Below are positions 1-13,500 of a DNA stretch of 64,000 nt, in pieces; positions within the stretch are counted from its first letter, which is position 1; each line of letters starts with the position of its first letter. Where the stretch lies: NCBI GenBank assembly GCA_945859605.1, contig OX243822.1:3814379-3878378 (forward strand). Reading direction: 5' to 3'. Both the position numbers and the translations under genes were made by a program. The notes under the pieces were generated by a model, which saw only the letters and a list, made by a program, of their open reading frames with translations, was not told the origin of the DNA and did not search any database. Source of the DNA: Lumbricus rubellus. Its lineage: Eukaryota > Annelida > Clitellata > Crassiclitellata > Lumbricidae.

Positions 1-85
1 GATGTAGATGATCATGAAGATGGCTAGATCTTTAGACAACATGCGGTAAATCATGACCACAAACGGGCCGTACAGTAGTGCGCCT
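1..85 (-). CDS. TRPV: TRPV exon 11 (S5 start), truncated by window
   Basis: Residues 539-567: [20 protein letters not shown] then AIFMIIYI. It matches the GPFV.MIY.M...DL..F.IIY segment that opens S5. The acceptor is GCACAG|AGGCGC. The exon is still open at base 1, so the pore loop, S6 and TRP box are outside the window. Confidence 0.92.
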
Positions 86-3000
86 CTGTGCAAAACCAAA
101 TCATTCTACTATATTTTTATTGACTGACTGCGAATGACTTGTTGATTGATTTACTGATTGATTCGTTGGGTGATTGGCTGATTGATTGATTGACTGGTCG
201 ACTGACTGACAGTAAATTTTGTGTAAGTATGGGCGTTGAAATATTATTATTTATTTCCATCTAATTACACAAGGGATATTAATTTTCGACGCAAGACTTG
301 ATTCCTGATATGTACTTGCTTACTTGCTGACTGGCTTACTGATTGAATGACGGGAGGTGATCTTTTTATGCTTATGAATGAATGAATGGATGAGTGAATG
401 AATGAATGAATGAATGAATGAATGGATGAATGAATGAATGAGCGAATGAATGAATGAATGAATGAATGAATGAATGAATGAATGAGCGAATGAATGAATG
501 AATGAATGAATGAATGAATGAATGAGCGAATGAATGAATGAATGAATGGATGGATGAATGAATGAATGAATGAATGAATGAATGAATGAGCGAATGAATG
601 AATTGATTAATTAATTAGTTGATTAATTTACTAATTAATTAGTTAATTACAGAAGCGCTCCCGAATACGGACGATGATCAATTGCGAGTGAAGGACTTGC
701 CCAAGTTCCCTACATGTATACGCGGTGACTTGAGGTGAATTCGAACCTGCAAGCATTGAGCTGCAAGGCGACGAACATGCCTCTACACCACAACGCGCCC
801 CACAACATGACAATACATGTACATTACGCAAATAAATCATTGTCGACCAATGACACTTTACCTGGCGAAGAAGAGAAGGAAAGCCCATGAGCATGGTGCT
901 GCGAACGCCACCAACACCCTCTCACCCGTCTCGAGGTCAAGGAACCGCATTGGGATACAGAAGATGATTAGGATGCAGGAGATGTTGAAGATGAACTTTG
1001 CTGGTGCACTCGTCTGTAGCAATATAACAGGTGTAAGAGCTCTTATACATTACAGCGTAGTATTATTATTGTAAGCGGCGGTAGTGTTTATAACTTTATA
1101 TAGCGCCTTCGAAATAAAACTCGTGAGAGATGGCGTCGATCTGGCCCAAGAGGAGGACCATAGAAAATAGAGGCTTTTAAGGTAGAAAGACAGACAAAGA
1201 TAGATAATAGATACAGATACAGAGACATAGAAAGACAAAGATAGATAATAGATACAGATACAGAGACATAGAAAGACAAAGATAGATAATAGATACAGAT
1301 ACAGAGACATAGAAAGACAAAGATAGATAATAGATACAGATACAGAGACATAGAAAGACAAAGATAGATAATAGATACAGATACAGAGACATAGAAAGAC
1401 AAAGATAGATAATAGATACAGATACAGAGACATAGAAAGACAAAGATAGATAATAGATACAGATACAGAGACATAGAAAGACAAAGATAGATAATAGATA
1501 CAGATACAGAGACATAGAAAGACAAAGATAGATAATAGATACAGATACAGAGACATAGAAAGACAAAGATAGATAATAGATACAGATACAGAGACATAGA
1601 AAGACAAAGATAGATAATAGATACAGATACAGAGACATAGAAAGACAAAGATAGATAATAGATACAGATACAGAGACATAGAAAGACAAAGATAGATAAT
1701 AGATACAGATACAGAGACATAGAAAGACAAAGATAGATAATAGATACAGATACAGAGACATAGAAAGACAAAGATAGATAATAGATACAGATACAGAGAC
1801 ATAGAAAGACAAAGATAGATAATAGATACAGATACAGAGACATAGAAAGACAAAGATAGATAATAGATACAGATACAGAGACATAGAAAGACAAAGATAG
1901 ATAATAGATACAGATACAGAGACATAGAAAGACAAAGATAGATAATAGATACAGATACAGAGACATAGAAAGACAAAGATAGATAATAGATACAGATACA
2001 GAGACATAGAAAGACAAAGATAGATAATAGATACAGATACAGAGACATAGAAAGACAAAGATAGATAATAGATACAGATACAGAGACATAGAAAGACAAA
2101 GATAGATAATAGATACAGATACAGAGACATAGAAAGACAAAGATAGATAATAGATACAGATACAGAGACATAGAAAGACAAAGACATAGCATGACAAAAA
2201 TAGACAGGCAGACAAAATAATAATAATTATAAGCAGCAGCAGCAACAGCATCAATGACAATAGTAGTAGTAGCAGTAGAAGTAGCAGTAGTAGTAGCAGC
2301 AGTAGTAGTAGTAATTGTAGTAGTGGTAGTGGTAGCGGTAGCGGTACCAGTAGCAGCAGCAGAATCAGTAGCAGCAGCACCAGCAGCAGCACCAGCAGTA
2401 GTATAATATAGTGGTAACAATAACACTATTAACAATAACACTAACAATTATTAAAAGTATATGTACCTGATGTTTGATGAAACCTTTTACTCCTTGCGAT
2501 CGTATTTCAACCAATTGCATCACTGAATTTCCGATGCAATCAACACAAACGATCGCTTCGGCAACGTAACGAACCTGCGATATGAACACAATTACAGTGA
2601 CAATTATGATAACGATAACGATAATGATAAATCATACCAATAGTTGTTGTGATACGAATACCCGGATAGATATCATAGTGATAATTATAATGATAGTGAT
2701 AGTGGTAGAGATAACGCTAGTGATAGTAATGGTGATAGTGGTAAAGATAGAGATAGAGATAGAGATAGTGATAACGATAATGAGAGTGATAATGACAATG
2801 ACAATGTAAACGATGGTTATGGTGATACTGATACCGCTAGTGACAGTGATGGAGATATTGACAATGATAATTATTGGAAACAATTATATATAGCAAGTCG
2901 AACCTACTTCTGAAAAACATTATTAATTTTTTCTCTCTCTATCTCTCCCTATTTAGACACCTTGAAAACAGTTTTAAAAGTTGTTATGAATATCGGGTAA

Positions 3001-4482
3001 TTTTCACTGTAGGTATTGACAATGTATCCTTTTTACTCGTCTATGAAAGTTAGACACAGTATTATCACTACGCCACTGTTCGTAATCAGACAGTGCCAGT
3101 CAAAAGATAGGATAAGCGATGAGGACGTCACTAATGATCTTTGTTGGCGCATCGTGTCGTTAGACTAAAACAACTACGTTAACGGACCATACGGTAGGTT
3201 TATAAAACATTTTGTTGAAGCTTCGCCAAAGCTGGCGATGCCAGACTAAATTGACACAGCAACGAGGAGGGCAACGTTTAATTGCCTGGCTTACTAGAAT
3301 TAATCTTTTTTCGCGCGCCATGTAAGAAAATAACTAATTAATAATACAATTAAGTAGGATGTCGATGATGATAACAATAATGGAAATTGATATTAGGCCT
3401 AATATCGATTTTAAATACATTAAACAAACAATAATGATGATAAAATAATTATGATGATACTGCTGATACCAATGATAACAACGAGGACGGCGACGAAAAC
3501 GACGACGACGATGATGACGATGATGACGCCGATGACAACGACGACGAAGACGACAACGACGATGATGACGATGATGATGATGACGACGACGATGACGATG
3601 ATTACGACGATGATGATAACGATGGTATCTATAGATTGTTACATACAATGGTGATCGTATCGATAGGGTCTGGCTGTTGGAAGTCGAGTGAATTCGGTCG
3701 CGTATAGATGGCGACACTGAGCGTGACGAGATGAAGACTGGCCACGAGGAGTCGCTCCAGGAAACGACGCTACAAGTATAATATTATGAGATCAGAAAGA
3801 ATAATTATTTCATCATTTCATGCATTGCAAAATAATGTTATTGTTACGAAATACTTTATCTTATTTTTTTATAGAAATTTAGACGAAAATTATGCTTCAA
3901 AATAGAATTAAGTTATGAATAATTATTATTCAGTCGCACAAGAATGTAAGTCATTCCAAACTGATGCTGTTATTAGTTGAGAGAGGGAGATAGACAGACA
4001 GACAGACAGACAGATGGGCGGACGGACAGACAGACAGACGGACGGACAAACAGACAGATGAACATGGAAAGACACAGACAGACAGAGGCAGAGACAGTCA
4101 TACATATACACACAGATACACACAGATAGAGGGACAGAGATTCAGAGAGACAGATATACAGATACATACAAGCATGCACGCTGACATTCATACATAGATT
4201 ATGCAGATAGAAACATACATTCATGAATGCACACTTGCAAGCATACGTTGCGTTGAAATATACAGTAATCACAAACAGACATAGGCAAACATACATACAT
4301 ACATACATACAGACAGACAGACAGACAGACAGAGGCAGACAGTTGAAAACAAGCAGACGGAAAGCTATAGGTAGATACGGACAGACTCGACATGAAGACA
4401 CATCGATAGACAAAAAGGCTATGCAGATAGGCAGAAATACACACAGACAGAGACAAATAGAAAGAACTAGACATACATACAT

Positions 4483-4519
<37 letters not shown>

Positions 4520-7500
4520 GATACAATAGGCAACAGTACTGACGCTTGCAAATCTCTTCCACTTGTCTGCCAGTAGTTGTTTGATAATTCCGTCATCCAG
4601 CATTGCGAGATGATCGTCAGAATCACCCTCAGTAATGTAGTGTAACGCTGAACTGTAATCTACAACGTACATGTACATGCAATTGCAATCGTTATCGCAA
4701 CATTAACCATATTCATAATGTAAAGTAATGCATTGTCATATAATGAGATTAGTGATTTCTATAACGCGGCGCAAAGCCATGGCCATTCAGTAACATAAAA
4801 TATAACCGTAATCGTCGTTCTAACAGGAAATATGTTTCTGTTGAACCTTCGCTTTCGAATTACTTTCGGCGTTCGTGCATCTATTCTATTCTTTTCTATC
4901 TTATTACATTATATTCTAATCCAATCTATTCTATTTTGTCCAATACTATAATATTCTATTGAACTCTAATCAAATCTATTCTATTATATTCTATTGTTTT
5001 CTAATCCATTATATTCTATTCTATTCTGTTGAATTCTATTCTAATCCAATATATTATATTCCATTGTATTTTATTATATTCTATTTCATGTTATTCCATT
5101 CTATTCTATTCAATTCTATTCGATATCTGCCATAATCTATTCTATCTTGTTCTATTTTACGCAGTATATGTAGTACATGTACTGTTATTATTGCATCATT
5201 TGTATTTGCGGGTTTATAAAGCACCTCTCAAAGTAGGCTACAACCAAATCAGAGAGAGGCACTACCCAGCGTTATAACTTATTGTCATAACTCGCTGTTT
5301 CAACACTGTTCAGACGGAACTTGCACACAGGGAGTACTCCTGGTTAGTTTGTATTTCGAGAGGTGCTCTAGAAGTTGTTTGAAACTGTATTGTAATGTAA
5401 GACAATGTAAGTCTCAGAGGGGGTGCTTACTTGGCTCTCCCTCAGGTCCGATCGTGTCGAGGGGAGCAAGCGGATAAACGGAACACTTGATGTTGCTGTA
5501 GCGCCAGATTTCCTACAAGCAATACGAAACTGAAACTAAAACTCTGTCAGATATTATCCTTTCTTCTTTACATCCTTCTTCCTTTTCTTCTATCTATTGC
5601 TCCCATCCTCCTAAATTCCTTACTTAGTCTAACTACATACGATATTATTAGTAAAAAATTATTGTGAATCACATGTGAAGAAAGCTAATGAATAAATGAA
5701 TGAATGAATGAATGGATGGATGGATGGATGGATGGATGGATGGAAGGATGGAAGGATGAATGAATGAATGAATGAATGAGTAAATGAATTAATGAATGAA
5801 CGAACAAATGAATGAATGAATGAATGAATGAATGAACGAGCGAATGAATGAATGAATGAATGAATGAATGAATGAATGAACGAGCGAATGAATGAATGAA
5901 TGAATGAATGAATGAATGAATGAATGAATGAATAAACGACTGAATGAATGAGAATATGATAATATGATACTGACGTAGCACTGTAGTTCAATGATGTTAT
6001 TGAAGACCTCCATTCTTCCCATCTTACTGGCCAAGGTCAGTGGGGTCAGGTGTTGATCATTGAGAACCTGAAGGTTGGCTGGACGCATCGGATGTTTTAC
6101 AGCGTACGAAAAGAGATCCTGAATGACGATTGGATAGAAAAAAGTATCATGATGGTGATGACAATAACGATGAATAGAATGGGATACACTAGAGTGAAAT
6201 AGAATATTGTCAATTAGAATAGAACATTATAGAATAAAATTATAGAATTGAAAATATTCTATTTGACAATAATTCTTCTCCATTCTATGCATGGAATTGA
6301 ACTGAATTAGACTTAGGACTAGAATTGAATTGGATGAAATTGATTTGCATAGAATTGAGTAGAGTAGAGTAGAGGAGAGTAAAGTGGATTGGAGTAGAGT
6401 AGACTAGACTAGACTAGACTAGACTGGACTAGAATAAAGTGGAACATAGTATAATTGAATGGACTATCAGAGAGTAAAATGTATTTGAATAGAATAGAAT
6501 AGAATCATCAGTATCATGTTCGGTTCAATTCACTGGTTCTGTTAAACAAATTTATAAAGTGGGCTGTTGAGTGTTGATGGTTTGCGCTTGTAGGGGGGGG
6601 GTCGGTCGACGTGAGGTCGATTATGGATCTGTATTGATTGGCGCTATATAAAAGGTTCAAGTGCGGGAAGGGACGGAGGGGAAGAGAGGATAGGACGGAT
6701 GACTAGCTCTGCTGTGCGGCGTTGTGTGGGTCATTGGAAGTGTCTGTTAGTACCTGCATGGCGTTCAATATTATTATCTTTGACTGTCTCTCTCTCTGTC
6801 TCTTTGTCTCAGTTTCTGTCTCTGTCTCTCTTCTCTCTGTGTGTCTGTCTCTCTTTCTCTTTCTATCTGCGTCTATCTCTCCATCTCTATCTGTATGCCC
6901 CTCCTTTTCCCAACACAACTTTCCATCTCTTTCTCTGTAACTGTCTGTCCATTTGCTCCGTCTGTCTGTATGTCTGTCTATCTGCGTGTCTGCATCTATC
7001 TCCATGTTTCTTTCTACCCCCCTCCTTTCTCTCTACAACCCACCGCAAATTATTTTTTGTCTATGTAACTGTCTCTTTGTCTCTCTTCGAATGTCTGTCT
7101 ATGTCTGTCTGTCTGTCTGCCTGTCTGTCTGTCTGCCTGTCTGTCTTTGCCTGTCCTGTGTGGCATACAAACCGCTATGTCTTACCGCCTGATTCTTGAT
7201 AACCATCATGTGTAGAACGGTGTTTCCGAATGTGTCTTGTAGATTTGGATCTGCCTCATGGTCGATCAGAAAGTCGTAGATGTCCTCGTGACCGAAGCAG
7301 GCGGCAAACGCCAACGGATATTCACCGTAATAGGCGTAACCTACATGAACATGCATCTACATGTAAACATAGACAGGGCCGGATTAAGGCATGTTCAACA
7401 TGTTCGGCCGAACAGGGCCCTCCACACTTTAACAAATGTGTGGAAATAATTTTTTTTAGCAAATTTCGGCTAAATGACTATTTTCCAGAAAATTTCGCCA

Positions 7501-10500
7501 GAGGACTAAAAAAAGGTCATCAACAGTTACTTTTTGGCGGATGAAATGGTTTGATTTTACCGAAAAATGTGAAAAAATTTACCGACAAATTTTCCGCAAC
7601 AAATTCCCGAACATTGTTTAATCCGGCCCTGAACATGGAACAGTAAGCACTAAGCAATCACGCATACGTATAGTAATTGTTGTTTCCAGGGAGGTTTTTA
7701 GGGATTCGTAGAACTGCACAACTCCTTTTTTCTTTCCCATCCGCCATGGTTATAAATAATAATTTACAATCGGAGGACAATTACCATTTTTTACTAGATT
7801 TAACTGTGTGAAGGTCATTCAGGCAAAAAGCAAGGTCACACACGCAGTGTGCAAGGTCACACGAGCAGTGTGTTAGGTCACACACTCAGGTCACACACTC
7901 AGTGTGTAAGGTCACACACGCAGTGTGTAACGTCACACACTCAGTGTGAAAGATCAAAAACGCAGTGTGTAAGGTCACACACTCAGTGTGAAAGGTCACA
8001 CACGCAGTGTGTAAGGTCAACCACGCAGTGTGTAAGGTCACACACTCAGTGTGAAAGGTCAAACACGCAGTGTGTAAGGTCACACACGGAGTGTGTAAGG
8101 TCACACACGCAGTGTGTAAGCTCACACACTCAGTGTGAAAGGTCACACACGCAGTGTGTAAGGTCACACACGGAGTGTGTAAGGTCACACACGCAGTGTG
8201 AAAGGTCACAGACTCAGTGTGAAAGGTCATACACTCAGGTCACACACTGAGTGTGTAAGGTCACCAACGCAGTGTGTAACGTCACACACGCATTGTGTAA
8301 GGTCACACAAGCAGTGTGAAAGGTCACACACGCAGTGTGAAAGGTAAAACACGCAATGTGTAAAGTCACACACTCAGTGTGAAAGGTCACAGACGCAGTG
8401 TGCTAGGATCACGCAGTGTGTAAGGTCATACACGCAGTGTGTAAGGTCACACACTCAGTGTGCAAGGTCACACACGCAGTGTGTAAGGTCACACACGCAG
8501 TGTGTAAGGTCACACACGCAGTGCGTAACGTCACACGCGCAGTGTGTAAGGTCACACATTCAGTGTGAAAGGTCACACACGCAGTGTGTAAGGTCACACA
8601 CGGAGTGTGCAAGGTCACACACTCAGTGTGTAAGGTCACACACGGAGTGTGCAAGGTCACACACTCAGTGTCAAAGGTCACACACTCAGTGTGAAAGGTC
8701 AAACACGCAGTGTGTAAGGTCACACACGGAGTGTGTAAGGTCACACACGCAGTGTGTAAGCTCACACACTCAGTGTGAAAGGTCACACACGCAGTGTGTA
8801 AGGTCACACACGGAGTGTGTAAGGTCACACACGCAGTGTGAAAGGTCACAGACTCAGTGTGAAAGGTCATACACTCAGGTCACACACTGAGTGTGTAAGG
8901 TCACCAACGCAGTGTGTAACGTCACACACGCATTGTGTAAGGTCACACAAGCAGTGTGAAAGGTCACACACGCAGTGTGAAAGGTAAAACACGCAATGTG
9001 TAAAGTCACACACTCAGTGTGAAAGGTCACAGACGCAGTGTGCTAGGATCACGCAGTGTGTAAGGTCATACACGCAGTGTGTAAGGTCACACACTCAGTG
9101 TGCAAGGTCACACACGCAGTGTGTAAGGTCACACACGCAGTGTGTAAGGTCACACACGCAGTGCGTAACGTCACACGCGCAGTGTGTAAGGTCACACATT
9201 CAGTGTGAAAGGTCACACACGCAGTGTGTAAGGTCACACACGGAGTGTGCAAGGTCACACACTCAGTGTGTAAGGTCACACACGGAGTGTGCAAGGTCAC
9301 ACACTCAGTGTGTAAGGTGACACACGGAGTGTGTAAGGTCACACACGCAGTGTGTAAGGTCACACACTCAGTGTGAAAGGTCAAACACGCAATGTGTAAG
9401 GTCACACACTCAGGGTGAAAGGGCACACACTCAGTGTCAAAGGTCACACAAGCAGTGTGTAAGGTCACACACTCAGTGTGAAAAGTCACACACGCAGTGT
9501 GCAAGGTCACACACTCGGTGTGCAAGGTCGCACACGCAGTGTGTAAGGTCACACACGCAGTGTGTAAGGTCACACACGCAGTGTGTAAGGTCACACACTC
9601 AGTGTGAAAGGTCACACACGCAGTGTGTAAGGGCACACTCAGTGTGAAAAGTCACACACGCAGTGTGTAAGGTCACACACTCAGTGTAAAAGGTCACACA
9701 CGCAGTGTGTAAGGTCACACACGCAGTGTGAAAGGTCATACACGCAGTGTGCAAGGTCAAACACGCAGTGTGAAAGGTCACACACGAAGTGTGTAAGGGC
9801 ACACTCAGTGTGAAAGGTCACACCCTCAGTGTGTAAGGTCACACACTCAGTGTGAAAGGTCACACACGCAGTGTGTAAGGGCACACTCAGGGTGAAAGGT
9901 CACACACGCAGTGTGTAAGGGCACACTCAGTGTGAAAGGTCACACACGCAGTGTGTATGGTCACACACTCAGTGTGAAAGGTCACACACACAGTGTGTAA
10001 GGGCACATTCAGGGTGAAAGGTCACACACGCAGTGTGAAGGGTCACACACGCAGTTTGAAAGGTCAAGCACGCAGTGTGAAAGGTCAAACACGCAGTGTG
10101 TAAGGTCACACACGCAGTGTGCAAGGTCACACACGCAGTGTGCAAGGTCACACATTCAGTGTGCAAGGTCACACACGCAGTGTGTAAGGTCACACACTCA
10201 GTGTAAAAGGTCACACACGCAGTGTGTAAGGTCACACACGCAGTGTGAAAGGTCACACACGCAGTGTGCAAGGTCACACACTCAGTGTGCAAGGTCGCAC
10301 GCGCAGTGTGTAAGGTCACACACTCAGTGGGAAAGGTCACACACGCAGTGTGTAAGGTCACACACGCAGTGTGAATGGTCACACACTCAGTGTTAAAGGT
10401 CACACACGCAGTGTGTAAGGTCACACACGCAGTGTGAAAGGTCACACACTCAGTGTTTAAGTTCACACACGCAGTATGTAAGGTCACACAATCAGTATGA

Positions 10501-13500
10501 AAGGTCAAACACGCAATGTGTAAGGTCACACACTCAGTGTGAAAGGTCACACACGCAGTGTGTAAGGTCACACACTCAGGGTGAAAGGTCACACACTCAG
10601 TGTGAAAGGTCACACACTCAGTATGAAACGTCACACACGCAGTGTTATGTCACACACGCAGTGTGAAAGGTCACACACGCAGTGTGCAAGGTCACACACT
10701 CAGTGTGAAAGGTCAAACACGCAATGTGTAAGGTCACACACTCAGGGTGAAAGGGCACACACTCAGTGTGAAAGGTCACACAAGCAGTGTGTAAGGTCAC
10801 ACACTCAGTGTGAAAGGTCACACACTCAGTGTGCAAGGTCACACACGCAGTGTGCAAGGTCACAAATTCAGTGTGCAAGGTCACACACGCAGTGTGTAAG
10901 GTCACACCTTCAGTGTAAAAGGTCACACACGCAGTGTGTAAGGTCACACACGCAGTGTGAAAGGTCACACACGCAGTGTGCAAGGTCACACACTCAGTGT
11001 GCAAGGTCGCACGCGCAGTGTGTAAGGTCACACACTCAGTGGGAAAAGTGACACACGCAGTGTGTAAGGTCACACACGCAGTGTGAAAGGTCACACACTC
11101 AGTGTTAAAGGTCACACACGCAGTGTGTAAGGTCACACACGCAGTGTGAAAGGTCACACACTCAGTGTTTAAGTTCACACACGCAGTATGTAAGGTCACA
11201 CAATCAGTATGAAAGGTCAAACACGCAATGTGTAAGGTCACACACTCAGTGTGAAAGGTTACACACGCAGTGTGTAAGGTCACACACTCATGGTGAAAGG
11301 TCACACACTCAGTGTGAAAGGTCACGCACTCAGTGTGAAAGGTCACACACTCAGTGTTTAAGTTCACACACGCAGTGTGTAAGGTCACACACTCAGTGTG
11401 AAAGGTCACACACGCAGTGTGTAAGGGCACACTCAGTGTGAAAGGTCACACACGCAGTGTGTAAGGTCACACACTCAGTGTAAAAGGTCACACACGCAGT
11501 GTGTAAGGTCACACACGCAGTTTGAAAGGTCATACACGCAGTGTGCAAGGTCAAACACGCAGTGTGAAAGGTCACACACGAAGTGTGTAAGGGCACACTC
11601 AGTGTGAAAGGTCACACCCTCAGTGTGTAAGGTCACACACTCAGTGTGAAAGGTCACACACGCAGTGTGTAAGGGCACACTCAGTGTGAAAGGTCACACA
11701 CGCAGTGTGTATGGTCACACACTCAGTGTGAAAGGTCACACACGCAGTGTGTATGGTCACACACTCAGTGTGAAAGGTCACACACACAGTGTGTAAGGGC
11801 ACATTCAGGGTGAAAGGTCACACACGCAGTGTGAAGGGTCACACACGCAGTTTGAAAGGTCAGGCACGCAGTGTGAAAGGTCAAACACGCAGTGTGTAAG
11901 GTCACACACGCAGTGTGTAAGGTCACACACGCAGTGTGTAATGTCACACACGCAGTGTGTAAGGTCACACACTCAGTGTGTAAGGTCACACACGCAGTGT
12001 GTAAGGTCACACACTCAGTGTGAAAGGTCACACAAGCAGTGTGAAAGGTCACACACTCAGTGTGCAAGGTCACACACGCAGTTTGAAAGGTCACACACGC
12101 AGTGTGCAATGTCATTCAGGCAAGAAGCAAGGTCATACACGCAATGTGCATTTTCACACACGCAGTTCGCAAGATCATTTAGTATATCTGCAAAGTAACC
12201 TTTTTTGAAATGCATTTAGTTTTTAATGTAGCGTCAGCGAGAACCATCTAAAAGGTGTCTAGAATTCAGCCGCATCATGCGCTTGTTTTACTCAGGATAT
12301 TAAAATGCATTCTTTACATTCGTTAACGTTAATAAATGAATTTATTTTGAATTATAGAGGCAAGCGACATTACTGTAATTTCAAAACGGTGCTGCAACAT
12401 GAGATAAGTAATTCACATAATAATTTTGATATGTGGCTAATCGAAAATTTAAGTCATATTATTATGCAAGCAGTATCATGTGGACCTGTTACCATGGGAA
12501 CAGCGACGCCAGCCAATGAAATCTCATCACACAGGATAACTGAAAATAGCTAGTCGAACAGGCGAAAATAAACATAATACCTCGAATAGTTTTTATGTGC
12601 ACTTTCAAGCTCTCCCTACTCAGAGGCGCTTCCGACTACAGCGAGGACACTGCATCTGAGTTTCACGCCGAAGCGCTGATCAATTGCGGGTGAAGGACTT
12701 ACCCAAGGTCCCTACTCGGTGACTTGAGGTGGAATCGAACCTGAAACCCTCTGGCTGCAAGGCAACGATCATACCAACTACACCACCGCTCTCCACAATG
12801 GCATGCCTATGCATGCATGGGTGCTATGTAAATCTCCATAATGAATGAAATTGAGCGTCTCACTCAAATACTGGACGCACATTATTGTGACGATTTACTC
12901 TGGGACACACAGACAGTGGTCGTCGGAGTAGTGGTGGTCCGTGTACCGGTACCGATCCGTGGAGAAGATTTCAAACTAATCTTTAATTATTAATTTATAT
13001 TTGTGTTTTATTTTGAAGGTCTTCGAATTGTTGTTCCAATGTTTTCTTATGTCTGTCTTAAAATCTAGAAAAAAAATTCTCATTTTTTATTACATAAAAT
13101 AAAATATTAAATATTATAAACAAAGTGTGCTTGGTGCATTAAAAAAATAGGTCTAAGCCTGTTTGGTCAGCTTTTGAAAATAAAAGATCAGCGCAGTGTG
13201 GGACACTGCGAGCAGAGTGAATGACGATTATTCTGATCTGGTCAAACGTTGGGTTTAAGTTTTAGAAACACAATTCAATGAGAATTAGGTCTAAATTGAA
13301 ACAAACGTTAAATGCTGTTATAGGACTATGGTTCAATTACTGAAACAAATCAGAGGATACAAGTCTTAATATTATCCTGGTAAATCATTAACCTTTATCT
13401 TCCCAGACACAGAAATAGTCATTCTTTCACTTCTGAACTTTGTTATTATACAGTTTACCACCTAGATAGAGGCAATTAGTTAAAAAATAATTTATTTTCT

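Noticed and set aside
1050..2447. Long open frames of 336-465 codons on the minus strand
   Set aside because: They are produced by the 41-bp repeat, which lacks stops in that strand; the protein would be a monotonous Ser/Leu/Tyr/Cys repeat. TRPV exons lie on either side.
7849..11678. Many open frames of 60-261 codons on both strands (HTACVT and HTQCVRS-like repeats)
   Set aside because: The 21-bp unit is a multiple of three and free of stops; frames appear on both strands and shift with shortened units.
7831..12180. CRISPR-like appearance of short palindromic repeats
   Set aside because: No unique spacers, no cas genes, contiguous units, and the array lies in a eukaryotic intron.
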